Shown here one piece after another: positions 8,238 through 18,485 of a stretch of DNA of 39,946 bases; positions within the stretch are counted from its first letter, which is position 1, and each line of letters begins with the position of its first letter. This DNA is from Bacteroidota bacterium (GTDB lineage: Bacteria > Bacteroidota > Bacteroidia > Bacteroidales > VadinHA17). Where the stretch lies: assembly GCA_029564935.1 (NCBI GenBank), contig JAKQPD010000147.1:1-39946 (forward strand). Direction: 5' to 3'. A program made the position numbers and the translations under genes. The notes under the pieces are model-generated. The model saw nothing but the letters and a program-made list of their open reading frames with translations. It had not been told where the DNA came from and made no database searches.

Positions 8238-8305
8238 ACCCCCCATCCCCCCAAGGGGGGCTTAATATGCCGAAGACTTAAGTCCCCCCTGGGGGATTTA
8301 GGGGT
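8238..8305. repeat. long G/C-run inverted repeat between convergent genes
   Basis: Left arm 8238-8265 (runs of six C, then CCCCCCAAGGGGGG, then CTTAA) is nearly complementary to right arm 8278-8305 (TTAAGTCCCCCC, then GGGGG, then AGGGG) over 28 bases with a 12-base loop. It fills the gap between the receiver gene and the DUF2723 gene, which end facing it, and could act as a bidirectional transcript end. Its style matches dispersed intergenic repeats of Bacteroidota genomes. Confidence 0.7.
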
Positions 8306-8339
8306 AAACCGGCTCCAGGAGGATTTTAACAAAATCTCT

Positions 8340-11300
8340 TTACTGTGCAGCAGGAACCTGCATATTCATATAAGTAGTATAATATCCTGTAATTTTATTG
8401 TTTATTGATTCGGCCAGTTCAGTCCTGCCGGCATCACTGCAGGCATCTGCGATCCTTGAGGTAAACTGAATTGCTATTTGTATCTCATACAAGGCAGAAC
8501 TGACAATATAAGGATCCTGTTTCAGATAATAATCAAGCTGTTCATAGTAATGATTGCAGAAATCATTTGTAAGGGCTACTGCTTTATCAGTATTTCCGGC
8601 GATAAAATAGGCTTCTATAAGATCGGGGAAGTAAGGATCATACGGGATATTTGAAAGAGGAAGCGCTTCCATGCAATAGTCGAGCACCTGAATAGCTTTT
8701 TCATTTTTGCCCTCAGCCGCCAGTTCCTTTGCCAGTCTTGCATAACTTAGTCTTGCCCTTATAACCGTAATTGTGCGTTTATGGTTATAATCAATGTTAA
8801 CCTTCGGATCATTTGCGCCGCCCCAGACAAATTTGTTCATCATATTTTCATACAGGATGTCAGTTTCAATCCTTCCGTAATCGACCCAGCTTTTGTTCTC
8901 AGATTTAACCGGTACAAGTCTGTAAGCCAAACCCTCAAGCTGGAAATACTCCTCAAGACCAAGTGCATCATTATGATAGCCTGTAACATAATAAATCGGC
9001 CTCTTCCAGTCATTGTGTGCGAGGATGTCGAGTACAATAAGCTGGCTTTTCAGAATTGAGCTCCCTTTAAGCTTAATATCGATATAAGGGACTATTTTTG
9101 CCGAGTCTTCCCGGCTTACCGTGCCTGAAGCAAGAACCTTTTCCGCATCAACCGGGATCCTGATAGTCCTTGAGGGAATTATATCAAGTATTTCAGTTGC
9201 AGATACCTGTACCTTGGTTGCGGGATTGTCGCTGTTCACCCAGTCAATAATTGTTGAAATATCAACCGGGTCTTTTGTTTTTTCTATTATGAATACCTGG
9301 TTATTAATTCCATCATAATACTTTTTAACCGGGAGGGTAACCGGCAGCGGGTCCGACTCATATACTTTAGTCTTCATCTGGTCGATATACCAGTCAGTAT
9401 TAAGCAACATAAGGTTACACACCCTGACATCGATCCTTTTCCCTTCCACCTCCTGTGCATACCACAATGGGAAGGTATCATTATCCCCGTTTGTGAACAG
9501 TATTGAATTCGGAGCGCATGATTCGAGGTAATTAAACGCAACATCCCTTGCGAGATATCGCCCCGACCGGTCATGATCATCCCAGTTCTCCCTTGCCATG
9601 ATCACCGGAACACAAAGCAGGCAGAGCAATCCTGCTAAAGGTGCAGCTATTTTCTTACCGGTAAGCTTTGCCAGACCCTCATATAAGGCAAGGACACCCA
9701 GGCCTATCCAGACCGAAAAGAAATAAAATGATCCGGTATAGGCATAATCCCTTTCCCGTGGCTGATTAGGATATTGATTAAGGTAGAAAACGATCGCAAT
9801 ACCTGTCATAACGAACAGAAGCATTATTATCCACCAGTTTTTGTTATCCCGGTTAAGATGGTAGAAAAGTCCGGCAAGGCCGAGAAGGAAAGGAAGAAGA
9901 TAATATTTATTTCTTGAAGTGTCATTTTTCTGTTCAGCAGGAAGATCATAAGTACCAACCCGGGGTTCGTCGAGGAATTTTATACCCGTGATCCAGTTCC
10001 CGTTTATTGCCCCTCCTGTACCCTGTGTATCATTTTGCCTGCCGGAGAAGTTCCACATGAAATATCTGAAGTACATATATCCGAACTGGTATGAGAACAT
10101 GAATTTCAGATTCTCACTGTAGCGTGGCTTCTTAACGATAGTCTTCTCCCCCGACTGATCAGTAACCTGGAGGGGAATGCCGTTATTTCCGCCCCATTCC
10201 CTGTATACCTCAGCATGATCTTCCTGCTGATCACTCCACATTCGCGGGAAAAGGGTAAAGAACCTTTCATCATATACCCTTTCAAGATTCCTGTGGGTGA
10301 CAATATATTTATCATCTTCAAGTGCATAGACAGGCTTTCCTTCTTTATAATCAAGTACCGGTGCATTATAATACGGCCCTCTTATAAGTGGTCTTTGACC
10401 GTACTGCTCCCTGTTGAAATAATATAAAAGGTTGAAGGGATTTGAAGGATTGTTCTCGTTCAAAGGTGGTCCTGCTGATGATCTGATCACAATTATAGCT
10501 GCTGATGAATATCCTATAAGCACGACAGCAACAGCAGTCACCATTGTATTTAATGTCACCCTGCTCTTACCTGCAAAAAACCAGATAATAGCTGCTATAA
10601 TTGCCAGAACAAGCACATTTAAAATTGCAGATCCGGAAACCACCCAGACTCCTGTAAAGAAGATTGCAGCAATTGCAAAAATACTGTTCTTCATGCTGTT
10701 ATCAGAATAAAGTGTCATTCTGATGGCAAGAACAAATAGAACAATAAGGATTATAAAGTGAACAAGCATACCGGTGTTGGCAGGCAGCTTCAGAGTGTTG
10801 ACAAAGAAAAGGTCAAATTTTGATGCTATTCTTACCATTCCGGGAATTATTCCCCACATAAGCAGTGCAAGAATGACGAATGATATTGCAAGTGAAACAA
10901 CCAGACCTTTCCAATGAAATTCAGATTTCCTGAAATAGTAAACCAGTACGATAGCCGGCAGGGCCAGCAGGTTCAGAAGGTGCACTCCGATTGATAACCC
11001 CATAAGATATGCGATCAAGATGATCCATCTGTCGGCATATTTTTCATCGGCTACATCTTCCCACTTCAGGATAGCCCAGAATACAGCTGCTGTAAAGAGA
11101 GATGATGTTGCATATACCTCACCTTCTACAGCTGAGAACCAGAATGAATCAGAAAATGTATATGCAAGGCTACCGACAACTCCTGCTGCCATAACTGAAA
11201 TTATGTCTGTCAGGCTTACTTCAACTTCATTTCTGACAATAATTCTCCGCGCCAGGTGAGTTATTGTCCAGAAAAGAAACAGTATTGTGAAAGCGCTTGC

Positions 11301-11558
11301 CAGCGCTGACATCGCATTCACCATAGCAGCAACTTTTGAAACATCCCCTCCTGCAAAAAGTGTAAAGAACCTGGCGAGGATCATAAATACCTGGCTTCCC
11401 GGAGGGTGCCCTATCTCAAGTTTATAAGATGATGCTATAAATTCACCGCAATCCCAGAGGCTTGCTGTCGGCTCAATAGTAAGAAGGTATGTTACTGCAG
11501 CGATCGTAAATACAACCCAGCCGGTTATGTTATTTATGAGTCTGTACTGTTTCATCAT
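8340..11558 (-). CDS. DUF2723 (TMEM260-like) multi-pass membrane protein, putative O-mannosyltransferase
   Basis: A 1072-residue protein with ten or more membrane helices in the first 630 residues, then a large soluble region. The N-terminal signature is TASLWDCGEF (31-40) followed by LEIGHPPGS (48-55), with Asp36, Glu39 and His51 as likely catalytic or lipid-donor residues of a GT-C fold. This is the DUF2723 signature. Its eukaryotic relative TMEM260 is an O-mannosyltransferase using a lipid-linked sugar. The C-terminal part (about 960-1060) has helical TPR-like repeats (ARLSYARLAKEL, EKAIQVLDYCM). It could glycosylate exported proteins. Bacteroidota O-glycosylation is known, but this gene's role in it is inference. 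The neighbours give no sugar-pathway context. Confidence 0.85.
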   Translation of the reverse strand: MMKQYRLINNITGWVVFTIAAVTYLLTIEPTASLWDCGEFIASSYKLEIGHPPGSQVFMILARFFTLFAGGDVSKVAAMVNAMSALASAFTILFLFWTITHLARRIIVRNEVEVSLTDIISVMAAGVVGSLAYTFSDSFWFSAVEGEVYATSSLFTAAVFWAILKWEDVADEKYADRWIILIAYLMGLSIGVHLLNLLALPAIVLVYYFRKSEFHWKGLVVSLAISFVILALLMWGIIPGMVRIASKFDLFFVNTLKLPANTGMLVHFIILIVLFVLAIRMTLYSDNSMKNSIFAIAAIFFTGVWVVSGSAILNVLVLAIIAAIIWFFAGKSRVTLNTMVTAVAVVLIGYSSAAIIVIRSSAGPPLNENNPSNPFNLLYYFNREQYGQRPLIRGPYYNAPVLDYKEGKPVYALEDDKYIVTHRNLERVYDERFFTLFPRMWSDQQEDHAEVYREWGGNNGIPLQVTDQSGEKTIVKKPRYSENLKFMFSYQFGYMYFRYFMWNFSGRQNDTQGTGGAINGNWITGIKFLDEPRVGTYDLPAEQKNDTSRNKYYLLPFLLGLAGLFYHLNRDNKNWWIIMLLFVMTGIAIVFYLNQYPNQPRERDYAYTGSFYFFSVWIGLGVLALYEGLAKLTGKKIAAPLAGLLCLLCVPVIMARENWDDHDRSGRYLARDVAFNYLESCAPNSILFTNGDNDTFPLWYAQEVEGKRIDVRVCNLMLLNTDWYIDQMKTKVYESDPLPVTLPVKKYYDGINNQVFIIEKTKDPVDISTIIDWVNSDNPATKVQVSATEILDIIPSRTIRIPVDAEKVLASGTVSREDSAKIVPYIDIKLKGSSILKSQLIVLDILAHNDWKRPIYYVTGYHNDALGLEEYFQLEGLAYRLVPVKSENKSWVDYGRIETDILYENMMNKFVWGGANDPKVNIDYNHKRTITVIRARLSYARLAKELAAEGKNEKAIQVLDYCMEALPLSNIPYDPYFPDLIEAYFIAGNTDKAVALTNDFCNHYYEQLDYYLKQDPYIVSSALYEIQIAIQFTSRIADACSDAGRTELAESINNKITGYYTTYMNMQVPAAQ

Positions 11559-11654
11559 TCAGCATTTTTGAAAAACATGCTTACAGAATTTGCAGACGAA
11601 AGTACTGATTTTTTTGTTTATCACGGGCATTAGCCCCAAACTCGCTTAATTTGT

Positions 11655-11662
11655 TATTTTTG
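11655..11662 (+). promoter_or_regulatory. -7 box TATTTTTG
   Basis: It matches TAnnTTTG 16 bases upstream of the ATG at 11679, in the 120-bp gap between divergent genes. No matching -33 element was found, so this is a candidate only. Confidence 0.4.
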
Positions 11663-11678
11663 AACAATATTTGATCTG

Positions 11679-14594
11679 ATGAAATCAAGAGCGGGGTTAT
11701 TATTGCCTGTATTCTTTCTGATAACTGTTACACTTTCTGCCCAGTATTATAATACCGGTCAGGATCCGGCAGGATTAAAGTGGATGCAGATAAAAACCGA
11801 CCGGTTTAAGATCATATATCCGGAGATATATGGGAAGGAGGGAATAGAATTTGCCCGAGCCCTCGACAGGGCATACTTAAATATGTCGCCGGAGTACAAG
11901 GCCGGAAAATTCAGGATACCTGTAATAATCCATAATTGTACAACACAGTCGAACGGGTATGTAGCATGGGCTCCGAAAAGAATGGAGATCTATCCGACAC
12001 CCGAACAGAATTCCATACCGCTGGATAACAATACTCAACTGGCTTTGCATGAGCTTACACACGTATTCCAGATGGAAACACTTAACAAAGGGTTTTCCGG
12101 GATTATGTCTGTTCTGGTTGGTCAGCAGTTCCCCGGTGTGGTGTCAGCCCTTGTCCCCCTGTGGTTTATGGAAGGAGATGCAGTTTATAATGAATCTGTC
12201 TTTTCCGCTTCAGGCAGAGGCAGAAGCGCTGCATTTCAAAAATATCTTAAGGCTATCTCGATCGAAAAAGGGAAAATGTATAAATATGATAAACTGCTCA
12301 ACGGATCTTACAGGCATTTTGTTCCCGACCATTACCAGAGCGGCTATCAGATGGTTGCATGGTCACGTTTAAAATATGATTCACAGCTCTGGAACAAAGC
12401 CCTGCTGTTTACTGCAAACGCACCTTTACTTGCCGACCCCCTTACCTTAAGCCTCTGGCATAACACCAGGAAAGTGGAAAGAACTCTTGCAAAGGAGACA
12501 TTTGATACTCTGGCAAAGATATGGAATGATGAGAAAGCTATAAATAAACCCCTGAATTACAATATCCTTAATCCTTCAAAGGCAAAAAAATATATTAATT
12601 ATTACAGCCCGGTTAAAATAGCCGATAATACGTATGCTGCAATAAGAACATCTCTTTCTGATCCCCCTGTCTTTGTCCTGATCAATACTTCAGACAGTAC
12701 TGAAAAAGTTATTCAGTCGCCGGGAAATCTTTATCCATTTGTTATATCATGTGGAAGAAAAACACTGGTATGGGTTGAAACCCAGACTGATCCGAGATGG
12801 GATAACAGAAATTATTCAGTCATCAAACTAATGGATACCAGGGACAGGGTGATTAAGCAGCTGTCATGGAAATCGAGATACATGTCAGCGGCTATTTCAC
12901 CCGATGCAAAAATGATTGCAGCTACAGAAAACACTATTGAAAACAGGAATAATCTGGTGCTCTTAAGTGCCGGTACAGGAAGGGTCATCAAGACAATCCC
13001 GGTGCCTGAAAATGCTTATCTCCAGAAGCCACAATGGTCGGATGACGGTTCAAAGATCTGTATGATCACACTTACAGGTAATGGAGAAGGAATCATATCG
13101 TTCAGGCCTGCTGACTGGTCGTGGCAAAAGCTCATTAATGAAAGTCCAACTGATTATCAGTCGGCAGTGATAAGACATGATTCCCTGTTCTTTGTAAGTT
13201 CCGCTTCAGGAACTGAAAATATATATGTCCTTCCGCCCGATAAAAAGATCCGGATAATAACAAATTCCTCCTTCGGTGCAACTGATCCGCTTCCTGTTGG
13301 AAACAGGATCATTTTCACTGATTATTCATCATCGGGCAATAATTTATGCTATACGGAGATCAATCGTTTAAACGACGATGACTTGCCTGAAAGACTTGAA
13401 ACAGCTTTTATAATAGACCGGATCAAACCGCAGGGAAGTAAAATTGATGAGCCGTTATTATCAGGTACATATGTCCCTGTCAGATACAAAAAATGGCAAC
13501 ATCTTCTTGGTTTTCACAGCTGGATGCCTTTTTATGCAGATATTGAAGAAATTAAAGCAGATCCGACAGCTGTAAGGCCCGGTTTTACACTTTTCAGCCA
13601 GAATCAGTTAAGCACACTTACAACTTCCACAGGATATGAATATTATGACGGGCTTCATAAGGTCCATTCCACGGTTAAATGGGAAGGCTGGTACCCTGTT
13701 TACGAAGGCAGGATAAATTACGGTGACCGGCCGGCAATTTTCAAACAGGACAATAACACCGCTGATCCGGCAGAGGTTGATCCCGGTATAAATTTTACAA
13801 ATACATTATCGCTGCCACTGCATTTTTCAACCGGAAAGTTCCATCAGTTCCTTCAGCCTTCATTCTCATCTTTATATCAGAATAATTATATACATATTAA
13901 GGAGGAATCGAGATATGATTATGGCCAGACGCAGCTTACAGGCAGGATATATTTTTATAATTCCCGCAATTCATCCATGCGGGATATTTATCCAAGGCTG
14001 GCTCAGGTAGTTGATCTGAACTTTTCAATATATCCGTGGGATAAGGATTTCTACGGATCGGTTACTTCCCTTCAGACTTCCTTTTTCTTCCCGGGCATAT
14101 TTGCAAATAACGTTCTGAGATTAAGGTATGAAAACGAGTTCCTGACTACAGCCAAGTTCCTGATGCCAAACAGGATACATTTCCCAAGAGGATATAAGAA
14201 CATAATTTCAGAAGAGATCAGCTTTATATCGTGCGATTACAAAGCTCCTCTGATATATCCGGATTTTAATATTGCAAGCCTTCTTTATCTTAAAAGGATA
14301 CGTGCAGGAATTTTCTATGATTTTGCCAGGGGAAGAAACAATTATTACCTTCAAAGGACGTCTTCCGGAGGTCTGGCGGTGGATTACGTCCATAAGTATG
14401 GTGAATCATTCAGCTCCTGGGGCGGAGAGATCCTTGCTGATTTCCATGTTCTCAGGATCCCATACATGATCTCAGCAGGAGTTCAGGCATCCTGGTCGAA
14501 AGATTTTCAATCTCCTTTTATTGAGACAATCTTCAGTATTGATATTTATGGAATGAGTATAGGAAGGTCAGGGTTGAACCGGATCAGACTGTAA
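11679..14594 (+). CDS. secreted gluzincin-like metallopeptidase fused to beta-propeller and outer-membrane-type barrel
   Basis: A 971-residue protein with signal peptide (1-21, LSA|Q). Residues about 30-300 form a metallopeptidase domain: zinc motif HELTH (124-128, catalytic Glu125), then WFMEGDAVYNE with the third ligand Glu165, 37 residues after the second His, a gluzincin pattern. Residues about 300-570 are a TolB-like propeller (ISPDAKMIA, WSDDGSKIC, TDPLPVGNRI). From about 600 to the end come alternating hydrophobic and aromatic strands resembling an outer-membrane beta-barrel (WEGWYPVYEGRINYGDRP; ends GRSGLNRIRL). All zinc-site residues are intact, so it may be an active surface or periplasmic protease. 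Substrate unknown. It overlaps the convergent decarboxylase gene by 11 bases. Confidence 0.8.
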   Translation: MKSRAGLLLPVFFLITVTLSAQYYNTGQDPAGLKWMQIKTDRFKIIYPEIYGKEGIEFARALDRAYLNMSPEYKAGKFRIPVIIHNCTTQSNGYVAWAPKRMEIYPTPEQNSIPLDNNTQLALHELTHVFQMETLNKGFSGIMSVLVGQQFPGVVSALVPLWFMEGDAVYNESVFSASGRGRSAAFQKYLKAISIEKGKMYKYDKLLNGSYRHFVPDHYQSGYQMVAWSRLKYDSQLWNKALLFTANAPLLADPLTLSLWHNTRKVERTLAKETFDTLAKIWNDEKAINKPLNYNILNPSKAKKYINYYSPVKIADNTYAAIRTSLSDPPVFVLINTSDSTEKVIQSPGNLYPFVISCGRKTLVWVETQTDPRWDNRNYSVIKLMDTRDRVIKQLSWKSRYMSAAISPDAKMIAATENTIENRNNLVLLSAGTGRVIKTIPVPENAYLQKPQWSDDGSKICMITLTGNGEGIISFRPADWSWQKLINESPTDYQSAVIRHDSLFFVSSASGTENIYVLPPDKKIRIITNSSFGATDPLPVGNRIIFTDYSSSGNNLCYTEINRLNDDDLPERLETAFIIDRIKPQGSKIDEPLLSGTYVPVRYKKWQHLLGFHSWMPFYADIEEIKADPTAVRPGFTLFSQNQLSTLTTSTGYEYYDGLHKVHSTVKWEGWYPVYEGRINYGDRPAIFKQDNNTADPAEVDPGINFTNTLSLPLHFSTGKFHQFLQPSFSSLYQNNYIHIKEESRYDYGQTQLTGRIYFYNSRNSSMRDIYPRLAQVVDLNFSIYPWDKDFYGSVTSLQTSFFFPGIFANNVLRLRYENEFLTTAKFLMPNRIHFPRGYKNIISEEISFISCDYKAPLIYPDFNIASLLYLKRIRAGIFYDFARGRNNYYLQRTSSGGLAVDYVHKYGESFSSWGGEILADFHVLRIPYMISAGVQASWSKDFQSPFIETIFSIDIYGMSIGRSGLNRIRL

Positions 14595-16002
14595 TGTTCC
14601 TGGCCGTATTCCTGATAAGCTCCCATGCTTTCCGAACATGAGCGAGAGTAACGTTAGTCTGGCCCGTGACCATTCTGAGGGTATATTTACCAGCAGTAAC
14701 AGTATGTGAAAGATATATTTTCCCTGAATCATTCAGTGCATGGTTGAGCTTTTCATTTAATTTGTTAAGGGAATCCTCATCCATTCCCTCCGGTTTGTAT
14801 CTGAAGCAGACGACATTGATAACAACAGGTGCAAGTATCTCAAAATCTTTCTCCTCACGTATCATTTCTTCAAGCTCAGATGCAAACCTGATATGTTGTC
14901 TTATTTTATCCTGAAGCCCTTCGACCCCGTAGGATCTGATCACACTCCAGAGTTTAAGCGCCCTGAAGCGTCTTCCGAGAGGTATCCCCCAGTCGCGGTA
15001 ATCGTTCACACAGCCCCTGGTTCTTGTTTTAAGATATTCGGGAAGTATTTCGAATGTCTTTATCAGCCTTGCTGCATCTTTAATAAAATAGGCAGTACAG
15101 TCGAAATTTGTAAACATCCATTTATGTGGATTGAACAGGAAGCTGTCGATGTATTCTTTCCCATCAGTCATCCAGCGAAATTCCGGCAGCAGGAGGGCTG
15201 TACCAGCCATTGCGGCGTCAACATGGAGCCAGATATTATTTTTACGGCAGATCTCTCCTACAGGCCGTAAAGGGTCAACGGCTGTAGTCCCTGTTGTCCC
15301 GATTGTGGCAACAACACAACATGGAAGGTAACCATTCCTGATATCTTCCGAAACAGCTGTTTCAAGCTTGGCAGGATCCATTGAAAAATCATTCCTCACC
15401 GGTATCCGCACAAGGTTCGACCTTCCAATTCCGCTTATTTTTACTGCTTTCTCTACGGATGAATGAGCCTGTTCGGAACAATAAACACGAAGCTGAGGTG
15501 AATTTTTGAATCCGGTATTATTTATAAGGTAATCAGTCGATTTTTCCCTGGCGGTCAGGATGGCTGCAAGTGTTGCTGAAGAAGCGCTGTCCTGAATGAC
15601 TCCTTCAAAATTTTCAGGAAGTCCTGTCAGGTCCCGGAGCCATATCATCATTTTTTCCTCAAGTTCGGCAGCAGCAGGAGATGTTTCCCAGTTCATGCAC
15701 TGGGCTCCGAGTGCTGCTGTGATCATTTCGGCGAGGACAGAAGGGGGACTGCTGTTTGAAGGAAAATAGGCAAAGAAATCCGGACTTTGCCAGTGAGTGA
15801 TTCCCGGCATTATTATCTCATCCAGATCTCTTATCAGATTTTCAAAAGGTTCCGGCAACAAGGGAGCCTTCCCGGGAATCCGGTCAAATATTTCTCCCGG
15901 TTTTACCTGAGATTTAACAGGATAATTTTCGACATTCTCAAAATAGCCTGCAATCCATTCAACCAGATCATGGGCATATTTTCTGAATTCGTCGGTTGTC
16001 AT
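14584..16002 (-). CDS. PLP-dependent aromatic-L-amino-acid decarboxylase (group II)
   Basis: 472 residues, the usual family length. The PLP lysine is Lys294 in NPHKW, the pyridine-binding Asp is Asp262 in HVDAAMAG, and the stacking His is His180 in SEQAHSS. The active-site loop keeps Tyr335 (NDYRDW), the residue that separates decarboxylases from aldehyde synthases, which carry Phe there. HWQSPDFFAYF (70-80) and IPLGRRFRALKLW are typical of Trp/Tyr/Phe/DOPA decarboxylases. It should convert aromatic amino acids to amines plus CO2 in the cytoplasm; which amino acid cannot be read from sequence. It begins only 10 bases after the atpC stop, so it is probably co-transcribed with atpD-atpC. Confidence 0.9.
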   Translation of the reverse strand: MTTDEFRKYAHDLVEWIAGYFENVENYPVKSQVKPGEIFDRIPGKAPLLPEPFENLIRDLDEIIMPGITHWQSPDFFAYFPSNSSPPSVLAEMITAALGAQCMNWETSPAAAELEEKMMIWLRDLTGLPENFEGVIQDSASSATLAAILTAREKSTDYLINNTGFKNSPQLRVYCSEQAHSSVEKAVKISGIGRSNLVRIPVRNDFSMDPAKLETAVSEDIRNGYLPCCVVATIGTTGTTAVDPLRPVGEICRKNNIWLHVDAAMAGTALLLPEFRWMTDGKEYIDSFLFNPHKWMFTNFDCTAYFIKDAARLIKTFEILPEYLKTRTRGCVNDYRDWGIPLGRRFRALKLWSVIRSYGVEGLQDKIRQHIRFASELEEMIREEKDFEILAPVVINVVCFRYKPEGMDEDSLNKLNEKLNHALNDSGKIYLSHTVTAGKYTLRMVTGQTNVTLAHVRKAWELIRNTARNITV

Positions 16003-16012
16003 GCAGGATTAT

Positions 16013-16258
16013 TTACTTCACCGATTCGGCAAGAAGGATTATTTTATTCATCCTGACTTCGATCACTCCTCCGCTAATCTCATAAACAGTTTCCTTTCCC
16101 GTCATATCTACAATTATAACAGGTCCGTTCTCGAGGGTGGAGATTATAGGGGCGTGGTCCTTAAGGACCTGGAAGGATCCCTTCTTACCGGGGACCCTTA
16201 TTGACTTAATTTCCGCCTCAAACACTTTGTAGTCAGGAGTGATGATCTCTGCTTTCAT
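16013..16258 (-). CDS. atpC: ATP synthase F1 epsilon subunit, short form
   Basis: 81 residues, only the N-terminal beta-sandwich (MKAEIITPDYKVFEAEIKSI, GKKGSFQVLKDHAPIIS). The C-terminal helical hairpin that inhibits ATP hydrolysis in other bacteria is absent; the protein ends at about the point where it would begin. Short epsilon subunits are usual in this phylum. It follows atpD by 8 bases in the same operon. It joins the central stalk with gamma. Confidence 0.93.
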   Translation of the reverse strand: MKAEIITPDYKVFEAEIKSIRVPGKKGSFQVLKDHAPIISTLENGPVIIVDMTGKETVYEISGGVIEVRMNKIILLAESVK

Positions 16259-16266
16259 CCTGATAA

Positions 16267-17820
<1,554 letters not shown>

Positions 17821-17908
17821 ATAAAATTTGAAGATGAACACTTTTGAGAAGTATAAATAATATGATTTATCTTTAATGCTGATTTGAACTTATGATTCCT
17901 TATAATCA

Positions 17909-18484
17909 ATGAAAAAACTGATAATCTGTCTAATAATTACTACTGTTGCTTTAGAGGTAATAAATGCGCAATTCACCAAAGCCGGTGGCGGTTTGGCTTT
18001 CAGCAGTGGTTTTAAGTTTCACAATACCGGCGAAGGATCCGGCCGCAGCGGAAATTATGCAGCATTCGTAAAGGGTATCTATAATATTTCCCCGGAATTG
18101 AGTATTTCTCCGTCCTTTACAGCTTTCTATCCGGGTATTAATGATGATGGCAACATAAGAACTGTTGTTTCTTCCATGATGTTCGATATTAACGGGCATT
18201 ACATATTCAGATCAGCCGGGGCGTTCAGTTTTTATGGTCTTGCAGGGCTTGATATACTTCTTACCTCGAAAAAAGATGAATATGAGGATTCTGATACTTT
18301 TAAGGAGAGTGACAATGCATTGGGTCTCAATGCAGGTGCAGGAATAAGTATGAATTTATCTGACCGGCTGGATCTCTTTACCGAAATCAAATATGTCATC
18401 AGCAAGTATGACCAGTTAATTATAAATTCCGGGATCCTTTTTAACATCACCGGTTTGTCCGGTGGTGGCAAATCTGGAAATTGA
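17909..18484 (+). CDS. outer-membrane beta-barrel protein (OmpA/PorT-like barrel family)
   Basis: 191 residues, signal peptide 1-20 (VINA|Q). The rest is alternating beta strands of an eight-strand-type barrel (GGGLAFSSGF, ISPELSISPSFTAFYP, FSFYGLAGLDILL, LGLNAGAGISMNL, LDLFTEIKYVIS), with acidic loops such as KDEYEDSDTF. It fits the small outer-membrane barrel family common in Bacteroidota. No function can be inferred. It is the only plus-strand gene inside the ATP synthase region, divergent from atpD and ending 1 base from the convergent polyprenyl synthase gene. Confidence 0.82.
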   Translation: MKKLIICLIITTVALEVINAQFTKAGGGLAFSSGFKFHNTGEGSGRSGNYAAFVKGIYNISPELSISPSFTAFYPGINDDGNIRTVVSSMMFDINGHYIFRSAGAFSFYGLAGLDILLTSKKDEYEDSDTFKESDNALGLNAGAGISMNLSDRLDLFTEIKYVISKYDQLIINSGILFNITGLSGGGKSGN

Positions 18485-18485
18485 A

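Noticed and set aside
14584-14594. Frameshift or assembly error where two convergent genes overlap by 11 bases
   Set aside because: Both proteins have natural C-termini (…NRIRL and …ARNITV); tight tail-to-tail packing recurs at 5705-5708 and 18484-18486.
14996-15012. Aromatic aldehyde synthase instead of decarboxylase
   Set aside because: Tyr335 in NDYRDW is kept; aldehyde synthases usually carry Phe at this place.
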